Source of the DNA: an uncultured Pelagibacteraceae bacterium
Lineage (GTDB): Bacteria; Pseudomonadota; Alphaproteobacteria; Pelagibacterales; Pelagibacteraceae
Direction of reading: 5' to 3'
Assembly (NCBI GenBank): GCA_902589505.1
Contig: CACITE010000005.1
Location: 1-64,000, forward strand
DNA length: 64,000 nt
Both the position numbers and the translations under genes were made by a program. The notes beneath the pieces are model-generated. The model searched no databases, had not been told where the DNA came from, and saw only the letters and a program-made list of their open reading frames with translations. How positions within the stretch are numbered: position 1 is the stretch's first letter; each line of letters starts with the position of its first letter. Below, piece by piece: positions 21,084 through 30,591 of the stretch.

Positions 21084-21493
21084 TCATTGATAATAAACTT
21101 GTTGAATATAAAAATAATATTGAGTCAATACAAGCGATTGATAGTTTAGAAGTATATCGCTGGTTAATTTCTCTTGGAAAAAAACTAAATGAAGATCCGT
21201 TAAGCAAAGAAAAACGCACCGAACAAAATAGGGTAAGTCGTTGTCAGTTTGATCTATTTGTTGACTGGGAGGATAATAAATTTAAAGCGTGGAGCAACGC
21301 CATGGTTGCTGGTGGTTATGCTTACGTTTTACTAGATATTTTTAATTCATCTCCAATAAATGAAGCAAAAAAAATAACCGCTGATCATTTTAAAAAAATA
21401 AAAATGGATGAGCTGCTAACAATGAATAGAAAAACAGGTTTTTATGAAATGATTGAAATGATGATGAACAGGATCAAAAATGTTAGAAATTAA
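21080..21493 (+). CDS. sufE: SufE-like cysteine desulfurase-stimulating protein
   Basis: EQNRVSRCQFDLFVDWEDNKFKAWSNAMVAGGYAYVLLDIFN; within the suf cluster. Confidence 0.75.
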   Translation: MIIDNKLVEYKNNIESIQAIDSLEVYRWLISLGKKLNEDPLSKEKRTEQNRVSRCQFDLFVDWEDNKFKAWSNAMVAGGYAYVLLDIFNSSPINEAKKITADHFKKIKMDELLTMNRKTGFYEMIEMMMNRIKNVRN

Positions 21494-22214
21494 AAATTTA
21501 AAAGCTTCAATTAATGATAAATTAATACTTAAGGGCCTAAATTTAAATATTAAAGACGGAGAGCTTCATGCGGTTATGGGGCCAAATGGTTCAGGAAAAA
21601 GCACTCTTGCAAATGTCTTGTCTGGCAAAAATGGTTATGAAATTTCTGGAGATCTAAAGTTTAAAGGCCAAAGTCTTGCTGAAATTCCTGTAGAAGAAAG
21701 AGCACAAAAGGGAATTTTTTTAGCTTTTCAATATCCTTTGGAAATACCAGGGGTTAATACAAACAATTTTCTAAAAACTTCATTAAATTCCGTACGCAAA
21801 GCAACCGGCAAAAAAGAGTTAGATACTTTATCTTTTCTAAAATTAGTAAAAGATAAATCATTAGAGTTAGGAATTGATGAAAAAATTTTATCAAGACAGT
21901 TAAATGTCGGTTTTTCTGGGGGAGAAAAGAAAAAAAATGAAATCTTGCAAATGAAAATTTTAGATCCCGCGTTTTCAATATTAGACGAAACCGACTCTGG
22001 TCTAGATATTGATGCTTTGAAAATTATTGCTAAAGGAGTAAATTCATCAAGAGCAAATAACAAATCTTTTTTAGTTATAACTCATTATCAAAGATTATTA
22101 GATTATATAAAACCAGATTTTGTTCATGTTTTATCTGATGGAAAAATAGTTAAAACTGGTTGCAGCGATTTAGCCAAAGAGCTTGAAAAAACAGGATATA
22201 AAAAAATAAACTAA
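21480..22214 (+). CDS. sufC: Fe-S assembly ATPase SufC
   Basis: MGPNGSGKSTLANVLSG, FLAFQYPLEIPGV, SGGEKKKNEILQM, ILDETDSGLDIDAL. Confidence 0.97.
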   Translation: MLEIKNLKASINDKLILKGLNLNIKDGELHAVMGPNGSGKSTLANVLSGKNGYEISGDLKFKGQSLAEIPVEERAQKGIFLAFQYPLEIPGVNTNNFLKTSLNSVRKATGKKELDTLSFLKLVKDKSLELGIDEKILSRQLNVGFSGGEKKKNEILQMKILDPAFSILDETDSGLDIDALKIIAKGVNSSRANNKSFLVITHYQRLLDYIKPDFVHVLSDGKIVKTGCSDLAKELEKTGYKKIN

Positions 22215-22215
22215 T

Positions 22216-23466
22216 ATGATTCAAAATTTTGAAATCAATTCTAAACAAATTGATGAAATAAAAAAAATAACTACGGAAGAAAAAAATTTTAGAATTAAAA
22301 ATTTAAAACTTTTTAATGAAGTGGGATTTCCGCATAAAAGACTTGAGGATTGGAAATTTTCTGATTTCAAAAATATTGTTGATAGTAATTTTGACGAATT
22401 GGACACAGCATCAGTTACATCCAATTTTAATAAAATAGATCTTATAAAAGATTTTGAACATAATTATATTTTTCTCGTAAATGGAAATTTACATTCAAGC
22501 AATTTTAACTATGAAGAAAAAAATAAAATTAAAATTACACCCTTTGACAAAAGTATAAATTATCAACTTAATAAAAACCCTTTAGTTTGTTTAAATCATG
22601 CTTTGGCAGAAAACGGCTATTCTTTAGAGGTAGACAAAAATTATAAATTTAAGAAAGTTCTAGTAATATACAATGTTTTTACAAACGACCTTAAAAATAA
22701 AATATTAAATAATAAAAACAAAATCAAAGTTAATGAAAATTCTGAACTTCATATAATCGAATACACAGTTAATAATTCCAAATTTAGATTCATTAACAAT
22801 GCGTATGAAAATATAATATTAGAAAAAAATTCTAAACTTAAAAATTTGTATATTCAAAAAAGTAAAAACGATGGTTTTTTTCATAAATTTATAAAAAATA
22901 ATCTATTCTTAAATTCTGATTATACAAATTTAATTTTCTCAGCAGGTCCAAAATTTCACAAGTTAGATATAGAATGTGATTTAATGGCTCAAAATGCTAA
23001 ATGTAATATTTTATCGGCTTTGTTTTTAAACAATAACGAACATAACGAAATCAAAACTCGTATTAATCATTTAGATTCTAACTGTAAAAGTTATCAAAGA
23101 GTTAAAAATGTACTAAATTCAAATAGTAAAGGAATTTTTCAAGGTAAAATTTATGTAAAAGATATTGCCCAAAAAACGGATGCTTATCAGCTTAGCAAAG
23201 CTTTATTATTAACTGATAGTGTAGAATTTAATTCAAAACCAGAACTGGAGATTTATGCTGACGATGTTAAGTGTTCTCATGGCTCCACCTCAGGAAGTAT
23301 TGACGAAGAATCCCTCCATTATTTAATGACAAGAGGACTAAATAGAAAAGATTCTACTAAACTTTTAATAAAAGGTTTTTTAAATGATGTAGTGGAATTT
23401 ATTAAAAATCCTTCAATAAAAAATTTTATTGAAACTAAATTAGATCAACAGATCAATGAAAATTAA
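22216..23466 (+). CDS. sufD: Fe-S cluster assembly protein SufD
   Basis: SKPELEIYADDVKCSHGSTSGSIDEESLHYLMTRGLNRKDSTKLLIKGFL. Confidence 0.95.
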   Translation: MIQNFEINSKQIDEIKKITTEEKNFRIKNLKLFNEVGFPHKRLEDWKFSDFKNIVDSNFDELDTASVTSNFNKIDLIKDFEHNYIFLVNGNLHSSNFNYEEKNKIKITPFDKSINYQLNKNPLVCLNHALAENGYSLEVDKNYKFKKVLVIYNVFTNDLKNKILNNKNKIKVNENSELHIIEYTVNNSKFRFINNAYENIILEKNSKLKNLYIQKSKNDGFFHKFIKNNLFLNSDYTNLIFSAGPKFHKLDIECDLMAQNAKCNILSALFLNNNEHNEIKTRINHLDSNCKSYQRVKNVLNSNSKGIFQGKIYVKDIAQKTDAYQLSKALLLTDSVEFNSKPELEIYADDVKCSHGSTSGSIDEESLHYLMTRGLNRKDSTKLLIKGFLNDVVEFIKNPSIKNFIETKLDQQINEN

Positions 23467-24676
23467 CGATATAAAATCCCAATTTCCAATTTTTTCAAAA
23501 AAAATAAACGGTAAATCATTAGTTTATTTAGATAGCTCAAACTCATCTCAAAAACCTATATCTGTTATAAATAGATTAAACGATTTTTATAAAAATGAGT
23601 TTTCTAATGTAGGAAGAAGCATCCATTCATTGGCAGTAAATGCAACAAATAAATTTGAAGAAACTAGAGTAAGTGTAAAAAATTTTATTAATGCTAAATC
23701 CAAGGAAGAAATTATTTTCACTAAAAATGCTACAGAGGCAATCAATCTGGTAGCCTCAACTTTTGGACAACAAAACATTAAAGATGGTGATGAAATTATA
23801 ATCACAGAATTAGAGCACCACTCGAATTATATACCTTGGCATTTTTTAAGAGAAAATAAAAAAGCAATAATAAAATTTGCACCAATAAATGAAGATGGCG
23901 ATATATTAATTGAAAAATTGAAAGAATTAATTACGTCCAAAACAAAAATAATTGCAATCACTCATTTATCAAATGTTACAGGAACAATTGTGCCAATTAA
24001 AGAAATTGTTGAGATTGCACACAAAAAAAATATTCCTGTATTGGTAGACGGATGTCAGAGCGCTCCACATATTAAAGTAGACGTTTTAAATTTAGATTGT
24101 GATTTTTACGCATTTTCTGGACACAAAGTTTATGGACCAACTGGTGTTGGTATATTATATGCAAAAAAAAAATGGTTGGAAATACTACCACCGTATATCG
24201 GAGGAGGAGCCATGATTAATGAAGTAAAAAAAAACAATATCACTTACGCTCCACCACCAGAAAAATATGAGGCTGGAACAATGCCTACAGCAGAAGTAAT
24301 AACATTTAATGAGTCTATAAAATTTATCGAATCAATAGGAATGGATAATTTGATTAAACATGAAAACGAAATTACAAATTATGCTCTAGAAAAACTTAAA
24401 AAAATAAATTCTGTAAAAATAATTGGAAATCCAAAAAATAAAGCCGGAGTGATTGCTTTTACTATAAAAGGAGTACATCCTCACGATATTGCTACAATTT
24501 TAGATGAAGATGGTGTAGCAATCAGAGCCGGTCATCATTGTTGCCAGATTTTTCATGAAAAAATGAATTTAGTAGCAACAGCAAGGGCTTCTATTGGAAT
24601 CTATAATACAAAGGAAGATATTGATATTCTGTGTAAAGCGATTGAAAATTGTATAAAAATATTTAATTTAAAGTAA
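23456..24676 (+). CDS. sufS: Cysteine desulfurase SufS
   Basis: YLDSSNSSQKP, DFYAFSGHKVYGPTGVGILY PLP-Lys region, AIRAGHHCCQ. Confidence 0.97.
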   Translation: MKINDIKSQFPIFSKKINGKSLVYLDSSNSSQKPISVINRLNDFYKNEFSNVGRSIHSLAVNATNKFEETRVSVKNFINAKSKEEIIFTKNATEAINLVASTFGQQNIKDGDEIIITELEHHSNYIPWHFLRENKKAIIKFAPINEDGDILIEKLKELITSKTKIIAITHLSNVTGTIVPIKEIVEIAHKKNIPVLVDGCQSAPHIKVDVLNLDCDFYAFSGHKVYGPTGVGILYAKKKWLEILPPYIGGGAMINEVKKNNITYAPPPEKYEAGTMPTAEVITFNESIKFIESIGMDNLIKHENEITNYALEKLKKINSVKIIGNPKNKAGVIAFTIKGVHPHDIATILDEDGVAIRAGHHCCQIFHEKMNLVATARASIGIYNTKEDIDILCKAIENCIKIFNLK

Positions 24677-25146
24677 TGGATTTAAAAGAACTATACCAAG
24701 ATATAATTTTGGAACATGGAAAAAGTCCTAGAAATTTGGGAAAGTGTAAAGGCTATAATCATGATGCAAAAGGATACAATCCTCTTTGTGGAGATAAAGT
24801 TCATGTATATTTAAAGATAGATAATAAAAAAAAAGTTGAAAATTTAACTTTTGAAGGTGAAGGTTGTGCTATTTCTTTGGCTTCGGCATCCATAATGACC
24901 GAGTTAGTTAATGGAAAATCTTTTAATGAAGCAAAAGATATAATGAACTCGTTTTTAAATATGATAAAAAATAAATCTGAAATCCAGACCGTTCATTTAA
25001 GCGATGATCAAAAAACTAAACTTATGTCATTATCTGGAGTTAAACAATTTCCAATGAGAGTAAAATGTGCTACTCTATCTTGGCATACTCTAGTTTCGGC
25101 TCTAGAAGGAAAAAAAAATGAAGTAAATATTGAGACAATAGATTGA
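24676..25146 (+). CDS. sufU: SufU-type Fe-S scaffold/sulfur acceptor
   Basis: ELYQDIILEHGKSPRNLG, GYNPLCGDKVHVYL, EGEGCAISLASASIMTE, RVKCATLSWHTL. Confidence 0.9.
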   Translation: MDLKELYQDIILEHGKSPRNLGKCKGYNHDAKGYNPLCGDKVHVYLKIDNKKKVENLTFEGEGCAISLASASIMTELVNGKSFNEAKDIMNSFLNMIKNKSEIQTVHLSDDQKTKLMSLSGVKQFPMRVKCATLSWHTLVSALEGKKNEVNIETID

Positions 25147-25448
25147 TGAGTGATATTAAAAATAAAGTTATAGAAGAAATAAAAAAAATTTATGACCCGG
25201 AAATACCGGTAAATATTTATGAGTTAGGCTTAATATACAAAATAGAAGTAGAAAAAAACAATAAAGTTAATATAGATATGACATTAACCTCACCTAACTG
25301 CCCGGTTGCTGAAAGTTTGCCAAAAGAGGTTAAGGATAATATAATGAAATTAGAAGGTGTTGATGATGTTAATCTTAACTTGGTTTGGGAACCACCGTGG
25401 GATAAAGATAAAATGTCTGAAGCAGCAAAATTGGAGCTAAATATATGA
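25143..25448 (+). CDS. sufT: MIP18/DUF59 family protein (SufT-like)
   Basis: IYDPEIPVNIYELGLIYKIEV, MTLTSPNCPVAESLPKEV, LVWEPPWDKDKMSE. Confidence 0.9.
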   Translation: MMSDIKNKVIEEIKKIYDPEIPVNIYELGLIYKIEVEKNNKVNIDMTLTSPNCPVAESLPKEVKDNIMKLEGVDDVNLNLVWEPPWDKDKMSEAAKLELNI

Positions 25449-25780
25449 ATAAACAAGTAATAACTTTAAGCGATAGAGCCGCAGATAGAGTAAAAGAAAT
25501 AATGGCTAATGCGAAGGAATCGATCATTGGAGTTAGAGTTGGTGTTTCTTCAGGAGGGTGTGCTGGCATGTCCTACGTAATGGAGTATGCAAAAACAGCA
25601 AATCCAAATGATGAAGTTATTGAGGATAAGGGTGTAAAAGTTTTAATTGATCCTAAAGCAATAATGTATCTTCTAGGAACGGAAATGGATTACAAAAAAG
25701 AGGAATTATCCTCATCATTTGTATTTAAAAATCCCAACGAAACAGAACGTTGTGGATGTGGCGAATCTTTTAAAATCTAA
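25445..25780 (+). CDS. A-type Fe-S carrier (SufA/IscA/ErpA family)
   Basis: GVRVGVSSGGCAGMSYVMEY, C-terminal CGCGESF. Confidence 0.93.
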   Translation: MNKQVITLSDRAADRVKEIMANAKESIIGVRVGVSSGGCAGMSYVMEYAKTANPNDEVIEDKGVKVLIDPKAIMYLLGTEMDYKKEELSSSFVFKNPNETERCGCGESFKI

Positions 25781-25824
25781 TTCTATATTGCCGCTAAATC
25801 AAGAATTGTATATAATGATATCCT

Positions 25825-26013
25825 ATGAGAGACACGAAACATTTAGGAAAACATGCAAATAAATTAGCTGAACAGGCTAAAGAAAAAGCGTTGTTTAGAT
25901 CTCAGCGTAAAGCAGTAGAAGCCGGAGCTCATGGAACTTTAGATTACACCATTAAAGAAGGTGTAAATAAAAACAAAATTGCTGACGAAAAAATTTTAAA
26001 AAGTAAAAAATAA
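25825..26013 (+). CDS. Small hypothetical protein
   Basis: 62 aa, MRDTKHLGKHANKLAEQAKEKALFRSQRKAVEAGAHGTLDYTIKEG; charged and helical, fills the gap before convergent glnA. Confidence 0.6.
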   Translation: MRDTKHLGKHANKLAEQAKEKALFRSQRKAVEAGAHGTLDYTIKEGVNKNKIADEKILKSKK

Positions 26014-26015
26014 TT

Positions 26016-27422
26016 TTAACAACTATAATACATCTCAAACTCCATAGGATGAGGAGTGTGCTCAAGTTTATAAATTTCTTCAAACTTCAAAGCAATATAA
26101 GCATCAATTTGGTCATCTGTAAATACTCCTCCTTGAGTTAAAAACTTTCTGTCACGATCAAGACTTTCCATTGCTTCTCTTAATGATCCACAAACGGTTG
26201 GAATATTTTTTACTTCATCTTCCGGCATTGCGTATAAATCTTGGTCTACTGGTTTTCCTGGATTTATTTTGTTTTTAATTCCATCAATTCCTGCCATTAA
26301 CATTGCGGCAAAGGTTAGATAAGGATTACCAGCAGCATCAGGGAATCTGATCTCGCATCTTGCAGCTTTTTTATCCATTGTAATAGGTATTCTGCAAGAA
26401 GCTGATCTATTTCTTGCAGAGTAGACTAATAAAACAGGCGCTTCAAAACCTGGAATTAGTCTTTTATAGCTATTAGTAGTGCTATTTGAAAAAGCATTAA
26501 TTGCTTTAGCGTGTTTTAAAATTCCACCTATATAATGCAATGCAGTGTCTGACAGTCCCGCATATTTATTTCCAGAAAATAATGCTGTGCTACCTTTCCA
26601 TAAAGATTGATGAGTGTGCATACCAGAACCATTATCTCCTTTAACTGGTTTGGGCATAAATGTTGCTGTTTTTCCAAATGAATGCGCGACCATATGAACT
26701 CCATACTTGTATAGCTGCATATTATCTGCTTGGCTGGTTAAAGTGTCATAATATATTCCAAGTTCGTGTTGACTTGGGGCTACCTCATGATGATGTTTTT
26801 CAGCTTTAATTCCCATATCTCTTAAAGCTTTTAAAAATTCTCCGCGCATGTCTTGGGCGCTATCAACAGGAGGTACGGGGAAATAACCACCTTTTATTCC
26901 AGGTCTATGGCCCATATTTCCGCTTTCATAATTTTTTCCAGTGTTATAAGGACCTTCTGAGCTATCAATTTTAAATCCTGTTTCGTTCATATCATTTTTG
27001 AATTTTACATCATCAAATACAAAAAATTCTGCTTCAGGTCCAAAATATGCTCTATCTCCAATACCAGTTTTTTTTAAATACATTTCAGCTTTTTTTGCTA
27101 TACTTCTTGGATCACGTTCATACGGGTCTTTTTTTACTGCATCTAAGACATCACAAAATAAAATTAAGGTATTATGTGAAGAAAAGGGATCTATAATATG
27201 CCTATCAAGATCAGGTTTTAGTATCATGTCGGATTCGTTGATTGCTTTCCAACCAGCTATTGAGGAACCATCAAAAAACACCCCCTCATTGAGCATTTTT
27301 TCATCAACAATTTTTCCGTCCATTGTTAAATGCTGAAGTTTTCCTCTTGGATCTGTAAACCGTAGATCCAAATATTCCACTTGCTTATCTTTTATAAATT
27401 TTATTGTCTTACTAGCACTCAT
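26016..27422 (-). CDS. glnA: Glutamine synthetase type I
   Basis: YLDLRFTDPRGKLQHLTM, EAEFFVFDDV, NGSGMHTHQSLWK, ARNRSASCRIPI, DLYAMPEDE (adenylylation-site-like Tyr). Confidence 0.98.
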   Translation of the reverse strand: MSASKTIKFIKDKQVEYLDLRFTDPRGKLQHLTMDGKIVDEKMLNEGVFFDGSSIAGWKAINESDMILKPDLDRHIIDPFSSHNTLILFCDVLDAVKKDPYERDPRSIAKKAEMYLKKTGIGDRAYFGPEAEFFVFDDVKFKNDMNETGFKIDSSEGPYNTGKNYESGNMGHRPGIKGGYFPVPPVDSAQDMRGEFLKALRDMGIKAEKHHHEVAPSQHELGIYYDTLTSQADNMQLYKYGVHMVAHSFGKTATFMPKPVKGDNGSGMHTHQSLWKGSTALFSGNKYAGLSDTALHYIGGILKHAKAINAFSNSTTNSYKRLIPGFEAPVLLVYSARNRSASCRIPITMDKKAARCEIRFPDAAGNPYLTFAAMLMAGIDGIKNKINPGKPVDQDLYAMPEDEVKNIPTVCGSLREAMESLDRDRKFLTQGGVFTDDQIDAYIALKFEEIYKLEHTPHPMEFEMYYSC

Positions 27423-27539
27423 TTATCCTCTCTAATAATATACAATTTCACGTGTAACTAAATATGTTATATTTAACTTTTAGGTTGTATCATTACCATT
27501 CAAAGTCATTTAATTGTAATGAATTTATCATTTGGCTGG

Positions 27540-27556
27540 TATGCATATCATGCATA
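27540..27556. promoter_or_regulatory. Inverted repeat TATGCAT-ATC-ATGCATA between divergent glnA and nnr
   Basis: 7-bp perfect arms with 3-nt spacer in the 215-bp divergent intergenic region. Confidence 0.4.
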
Positions 27557-27637
27557 AAGTTTTTTTTAATTCAAAAAATATTTCTTAATAATACATGTGA
27601 TATTAACGCGATGTTCTTTGAAATATAAACTAAAAAT

Positions 27638-29110
27638 ATGACTGAAATTTTCGATTCAAAAGAAATGAGAAAGTTTGAGAAAAGTCAATTTTTGAAAAAA
27701 AACTCATATTTTTTCATGCAAAAAGCAGGCAGCCAGATTTTTAAATTCATTAAGAATAATTATAAAAAAAATAAAAAAATAATAGTTTTATGTGGCCCAG
27801 GTAATAATGGTGGCGACGGTTTTATCGCAGCTAAATTATTAATAGATCACGGCTATGTGGTTAAAGTTTACGTGTTTTTTGATAAAAAAAATTATAAAGA
27901 GAATGCTCTTAGAGCTCTAAAAAAATACAAGGGAAGCTTAAAAAAAATAAATTTATTTAAATTAGAAAAAAATACATTAATTCTCGATGCTTTATTTGGA
28001 ACTGGTTTAAAAAGAAACATTAAAGGAAAATTAAAAAAAATATTTCAATTGATTAATAAAAGCAGAAACCAGATTGTTTCAATAGATATTCCTTCAGGGA
28101 TTTCATCCGATAATGGAAAAGTATTAGGGTGTGCGATTAAAGCTGATCACACAATAGCATTTCATAGAAAAAAAGTAGGTCATATTTTAGGAAAAGGAAA
28201 AGAGTTTAGTGGTAAATTAAAAGTGGTGGATATAGGCTTTAGCCAGAAAAAAATGAAAACCAGAATTATAGAGAATTCTCCAGATTTATGGACAAAGTAT
28301 TTTCCGTGGAAAAAGTTATTTGATCATAAATATAGTAGGGGTCGAGTCCTGATTTATGGAAGTGAAAAAGAGTATACGGGTGCTACAATTCTTTCGGCAC
28401 AAGCCGCTCTAAGAACAGGAACTGGATCAGTTAAAATAATATGCTCAAAAAACACTTTGCAAATTTACTCAATTAAATTTCCTTCAGTTTTAAAATCAGA
28501 AGTAAATAATATTTATGAACTAGAAAAATTTATTAATAAAGAAAAAATTACTTCCCTGCTTATAGGACCGGGTGCCGGATCTAATAAAAAGATTAAAGAA
28601 ATAACAAAATTATTATTAAAAAAAATAAAGTACGTTGTTTTAGATGCCGATGCATTAACCTGTTTTAAAGATGATCTAGATTCACTTTACGCATTGCTTG
28701 ATAAAAATAAAATAATAACTCCACATATAGGCGAATTTCATAAAATTTTTCCTAAAATTAATAAAAAAGATAGTAATATTAATAAAGTTTTGAAAGCATC
28801 AGCATTAACTAAGTCAAATATTTTACTAAAAGGACCAAGTACAATTATAGTCTCTTTTGATAAAAAAATTGTAATCAATAATCACTCTTCCTCAGAACTA
28901 GCAGTTATAGGATCCGGAGATGTTTTAAGCGGAATAATTGTTAGCTTAATAGGTAAAAAAAAAATGAATCCTTTTTTAGCAGGTTGCACAGCTGCCTGGC
29001 TACATGGAGATGTTGCGAAAAATTTTGGAAAAGGGTTAATTGCTGAGGACATTGTTAAAGGAATGCCCGCAGCACTAAAAAGGTTAAAATATGGAAAAGA
29101 TATTAAATAA
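27638..29110 (+). CDS. nnr: Bifunctional NAD(P)H-hydrate epimerase/dehydratase
   Basis: CGPGNNGGDGFIAAKLL (YjeF_N), LDALFGTGLKR, C-terminal kinase-like KGPSTIIV...GSGDVLSGIIVSLIG. Confidence 0.93.
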   Translation: MTEIFDSKEMRKFEKSQFLKKNSYFFMQKAGSQIFKFIKNNYKKNKKIIVLCGPGNNGGDGFIAAKLLIDHGYVVKVYVFFDKKNYKENALRALKKYKGSLKKINLFKLEKNTLILDALFGTGLKRNIKGKLKKIFQLINKSRNQIVSIDIPSGISSDNGKVLGCAIKADHTIAFHRKKVGHILGKGKEFSGKLKVVDIGFSQKKMKTRIIENSPDLWTKYFPWKKLFDHKYSRGRVLIYGSEKEYTGATILSAQAALRTGTGSVKIICSKNTLQIYSIKFPSVLKSEVNNIYELEKFINKEKITSLLIGPGAGSNKKIKEITKLLLKKIKYVVLDADALTCFKDDLDSLYALLDKNKIITPHIGEFHKIFPKINKKDSNINKVLKASALTKSNILLKGPSTIIVSFDKKIVINNHSSSELAVIGSGDVLSGIIVSLIGKKKMNPFLAGCTAAWLHGDVAKNFGKGLIAEDIVKGMPAALKRLKYGKDIK

Positions 29111-29573
29111 AGAACCAGTCAAAAGGGTAGAAGAATGTTTAAAAAAATTTGACGACAAGCTTAAAATTTTACTATTAGACACAACTGCGAGAACCGCAAT
29201 AGATGCCGCGAACAGTTTGAAATGTGAAGTTGGCGCTATTGTCAAAAGTTTATTATTTAGAGTTAATGGTAGTTTTTTAATTTGCTTAATTGCCGGAGAT
29301 AGAAGATGTTCTTTAAAAAAATTAAAAAAAATTTTAGAAAAAAAAGATGTTTCTATGGCTAGTGCAGAAGAAGTAAAAGAAAACACAGGTTTTTCTATCG
29401 GCGGAGTTGCACCTGTCGGTCATATAAAAAAAATTAATATTTTGATTGATAAATCTCTTTCTAGATTTGAATATGTTTTTGCTGCAGAAGGTCATCCAAA
29501 CTGCATATTTAAAATTAACTATAGTCAATTAACTAAAATTACTAATGGATCTGAGAAAGAAATAACTGAATGA
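29091..29573 (+). CDS. YbaK/ProX-type aminoacyl-tRNA deacylase
   Basis: CEVGAIVKSLLFRVNGSFLICLIAGDRR...NTGFSIGGVAPVGH...VFAAEGHPNCIFKI. Confidence 0.9.
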   Translation: MEKILNKEPVKRVEECLKKFDDKLKILLLDTTARTAIDAANSLKCEVGAIVKSLLFRVNGSFLICLIAGDRRCSLKKLKKILEKKDVSMASAEEVKENTGFSIGGVAPVGHIKKINILIDKSLSRFEYVFAAEGHPNCIFKINYSQLTKITNGSEKEITE

Positions 29574-30457
29574 GGGAATCAAAGTCATTAGATTATTTTT
29601 TGCTTACACTACTAGCTTTAATTTGGGCATCAGCTTTTTTTAATATTAAAATAGCCACTTATTCTTATGAACCTCTTACGATTGCTTTTTTGAGAACTTT
29701 TTTTGGTGCTATTCCAGTTCTATTACTGTGTTATATAAAAAAAATTAAAATCGAAGCATTTTCCAAAGATTGGTATTGGTTTGCTACTATTGGCATAGTT
29801 AATTTAGTAATACCTTTCTTTCTCATTGCTTATGGTGTTCAAAAGGTTCAAAGTAATCTAGCAGCAATTTTAATGGCAAGTACACCATTAACAGCTGCAG
29901 CATTGGCCCATTTTTTTACGAAAAATGAGAAAATTAATCTAGTCAAATCATCAGGTGTTTTAATTGGCTTTTCAGGAATTGTTTTTTTATTTTCCGATGA
30001 TATTTTGATTAACAAAAATAATATTTTTTCAGCTTTTTTAATTCTATTTGGATCGTGCTTTTATGTAATTGGAGGTCTTCTAACCTTAAAAATAAGTGAT
30101 AAAAAAAATGAAAATGTAACAGCTTCAATTTTAATTTGGGGAACAATAGTGTTATTACCTATCTCTTTATTTTTTGAACAACCGTGGAATTTAAATCCAA
30201 GACTGGACTCAACGCTTTCACTAATTTATCTAGGAATTTTTCCAACTGGTGTGGCGTGGTTATTAAGGTTTTACATTTTAAAACATAATGGTTTAGTTTT
30301 TCAGGCCCAAGTAGCTTATTTAATACCAATTTTTGGAGTAGTTTTAGGATTTTTTATTTTAAATGAAGCTATAACATCAAAAGTAATAATTTCGTTGATT
30401 GCTGTAATAGCTGGAATTTATATTGTAAAAAAAGGTAGCAAAGTTAAAGTAGTTTAA
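29570..30457 (+). CDS. EamA/DMT-superfamily transporter
   Basis: 10-TM pattern, LLALIWASAFFNIKIATYSYEPLTIAFLR; tandem EamA repeats. Confidence 0.9.
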   Translation: MRESKSLDYFLLTLLALIWASAFFNIKIATYSYEPLTIAFLRTFFGAIPVLLLCYIKKIKIEAFSKDWYWFATIGIVNLVIPFFLIAYGVQKVQSNLAAILMASTPLTAAALAHFFTKNEKINLVKSSGVLIGFSGIVFLFSDDILINKNNIFSAFLILFGSCFYVIGGLLTLKISDKKNENVTASILIWGTIVLLPISLFFEQPWNLNPRLDSTLSLIYLGIFPTGVAWLLRFYILKHNGLVFQAQVAYLIPIFGVVLGFFILNEAITSKVIISLIAVIAGIYIVKKGSKVKVV

Positions 30458-30500
30458 TTGACTTGGACATTATCTTTTAATTTGATAATAACACGTGCAC

Positions 30501-30585
30501 GGGCAAGTGGCGGAATTGGTATACGCGCTAGTCTTAGGAACTAGTACCGAAAGGTTTAAGAGTTCGAGTCTCTTCTTGCCCACCA
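30501..30585 (+). tRNA. tRNA-Leu (anticodon UAG), CCA encoded
   Basis: GGGCAAG...CTTGCCC acceptor stem, CTAGT-CTTAGGA-ACTAG anticodon arm, GTTCGAGTC T arm, variable arm, terminal CCA. Confidence 0.96.
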
Positions 30586-30591
30586 TTAATT

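Noticed and set aside
27423-27637. Sigma-54 promoter for glnA
   Set aside because: No convincing TGGCAC-N5-TTGC element seen on the minus strand.
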